The notes under the pieces: generated by a model
The model's database searches: none
What the model saw: the letters and a program-made list of their open reading frames with translations, nothing else
Told to the model about the DNA's origin: nothing
Position numbers and translations under genes: made by a program
Shown here: one piece after another, positions 7,127 through 7,587 of the stretch
Numbering within the stretch: the first letter of the stretch is position 1
Layout of the letters: every line of letters starts with the position of its first letter
Assembly: GCA_003645395.1 (NCBI GenBank)
Contig: QNFC01000077.1
Span: 1 to 7,587 of the forward strand
Direction of reading: 5' to 3'
Length of the DNA: 7,587 nt
Origin: Gammaproteobacteria bacterium
GTDB taxonomy: Bacteria > Pseudomonadota > Gammaproteobacteria > Immundisolibacterales > Immundisolibacteraceae

Positions 7127-7153
7127 CGCTCCTCTCATCAGGGGCGTTTTTTT
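7127..7153 (+). terminator. Rho-independent terminator of the RHS gene
   Basis: CGCTCCT (7127-7133) pairs with AGGGGCG (7140-7146) over 7 bp, including one G-U pair, around a 6-nt loop CTCATC. Seven T residues follow immediately (7147-7153). The hairpin starts 11 nt after the RHS stop codon, so the transcript should end here, separating the RHS gene from rplM. Confidence 0.85.
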
Positions 7154-7402
7154 ATACTGTGTTCGATGGGCCAGTGGCAATCATGGTGCCAGCCAGCTTG
7201 ATTATATTAATAGGCTGTTTTTTGGAAGCGTTATGGGATCAATGGCTTGCGCTTGAAACCGTGAGTAACTGATTTGTTTTAGGCTAAAATAGGCCAGAGT
7301 ATTTTTCTTATCTCTGTATGGCGCTTTCGGGTATTAATCATCCTGGATAAAACAGCGGGAATAGGTGTAAGCAGTTGTTTGTTATTTTATTTATGTACAG
7401 AC

Positions 7403-7431
7403 TTGAAAGAAAACTGTAAGTTTAGTATGAT
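7403..7431 (+). promoter_or_regulatory. Sigma70-type promoter for rplM
   Basis: TTGAAA at 7403-7408 and TATGAT at 7426-7431 are separated by exactly 17 nt. Each hexamer matches the sigma70 consensus at five of six positions. Transcription would start near 7438, giving a leader of about 30 nt before the L13 start codon. A strong promoter of this kind suits a ribosomal protein operon. In E. coli the rplM-rpsI leader is also a target of L13 autoregulation; this predicted leader is short and I see no obvious match to such a site. Confidence 0.75.
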
Positions 7432-7468
7432 GAACGGCTAACTTAAAATCTTACAAAAAGATACAAAT

Positions 7469-7587
7469 ATGAAAACATTTAGCGCAAAACCAGCTGAAGT
7501 GAAGCGCGATTGGTATGTGATCGATGCAGAGGGTAAGACGCTTGGACGTCTGGCTACCGAAGTTGCACGACGCCTTCGCGGTAAGCA
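7469..7587 (+). CDS. rplM: 50S ribosomal protein L13, 3' partial
   Basis: The first 39 codons are visible, and the window ends two bases into the next. The protein begins MKTFSAKPAEVKRDW and continues WYVIDAEGKTLGRLATEVAR, which is the characteristic L13 N-terminus (W-x-x-x-D-A-x-G-x-x-L-G-R-L-A-x-x-x-A-x-x-L-R-G-K). L13 is an early-assembling 23S rRNA-binding protein of the large subunit; the full protein is normally about 142 residues. The ATG at 7469 is the natural start, giving the usual N-terminus. The Shine-Dalgarno sequence is weak: only AAAAAG, about 9 nt upstream. In most proteobacteria rpsI (S9) follows, which lies beyond the window. The MKTFSAKPAEVKRDW opening points to Gammaproteobacteria. 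Confidence 0.96.
   Translation, partial: MKTFSAKPAEVKRDWYVIDAEGKTLGRLATEVARRLRGK

Larger units (their letters stand above)
7116..7468. other. Intergenic region between the RHS gene and rplM
   Basis: These 353 bp hold the RHS terminator at the left end and the rplM promoter at the right end. Between about 7154 and 7402 I see no convincing gene or RNA gene. The longest forward reading frame here ends at 7272 and could encode a small hydrophobic peptide from a GTG or ATG, but it has no ribosome binding site. A 13-bp palindrome TTTTAGGCTAAAA lies at 7277-7289 with no known meaning. The next strand of coding sequence begins with rplM. Confidence 0.7.

Noticed and set aside
6650..7180. A 176-codon minus-strand frame opposite the tip.
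   Set aside because: It lies antisense to the RHS frame, reads through the terminator, and its translation resembles no protein family. The + strand frame continues a clear RHS protein into the same DNA.
7057..7272. A 71-codon frame starting at GTG 7057, overlapping the RHS 3' end.
   Set aside because: It has only a GTG start, overlaps well-supported coding sequence, reads through a strong terminator hairpin, and has no clear ribosome binding site. Only its distal hydrophobic part is kept as a weak observation.
7277..7289. Palindrome TTTTAGGCTAAAA as an operator.
   Set aside because: It is short and AT-rich, with no credible promoter at a proper spacing. The nearby TAAAAT has no -35 at 16-18 nt (TTGAAA at 7253 is 26 nt away).
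7427..7441. A tiny frame ATG ATG AAC GGC TAA before rplM, as a possible leader peptide.
   Set aside because: Its start codons lie in the -10 hexamer, upstream of the expected transcription start, so it would not be transcribed from this promoter.

Overview
The window holds one very large, 5'-incomplete coding region on the + strand that fills about 94% of it. A 353-bp intergenic region follows, and then the first 39 codons of the ribosomal protein L13 gene (rplM). The L13 N-terminus is of gammaproteobacterial type. Base composition is moderate, and the secreted-protein modules (FG-GAP, bacterial Ig-like, MopE-type metal-binding) fit a free-living, probably aquatic, Gram-negative bacterium. 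That last point is inference; nothing in the window fixes the genus.

The large gene encodes an RHS/YD-repeat protein of the polymorphic-toxin or WapA-like surface type. Residues are numbered here with residue 1 at nt 6, so residue n starts at nt 3n+3. In order it carries: the end of an upstream module with a PHWLQPGxNGxN linker (13-24); an FG-GAP/VCBS propeller with eight Asp-rich calcium-loop repeats (53-464); a second copy of the linker (513-524); the tail of a cadherin-like/Big_9 domain (538-562); a putative Ig domain (566-650); a PASTA domain (654-718); a MopE-type metal-binding motif (722-765); a Big_2-like Ig domain (769-842); another Ig-like domain (851-946); an RHS entry segment (949-995); about 40 YD repeats (1151-2104); the RHS core-associated domain ending in PxxxxDPxGM (2106-2169); and a 200-residue C-terminal tip of unrecognised family (2170-2369). 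The true start lies upstream, because the frame is open to the left edge and the duplicated linker implies at least part of another module before it.

A rho-independent terminator begins 11 nt after the stop codon, so the gene ends its transcript with no convincing immunity gene behind it. Roughly 250 bp of apparently non-coding DNA follows, then a strong sigma70-type promoter (TTGAAA-N17-TATGAT) and rplM. The two genes look like independent transcription units.

The part most likely to be new is the C-terminal tip. It sits where RHS proteins carry their toxin, has no motif I recognise, contains one isolated Cys pair, and carries a G7 tract with stop codons close by in both alternative frames.
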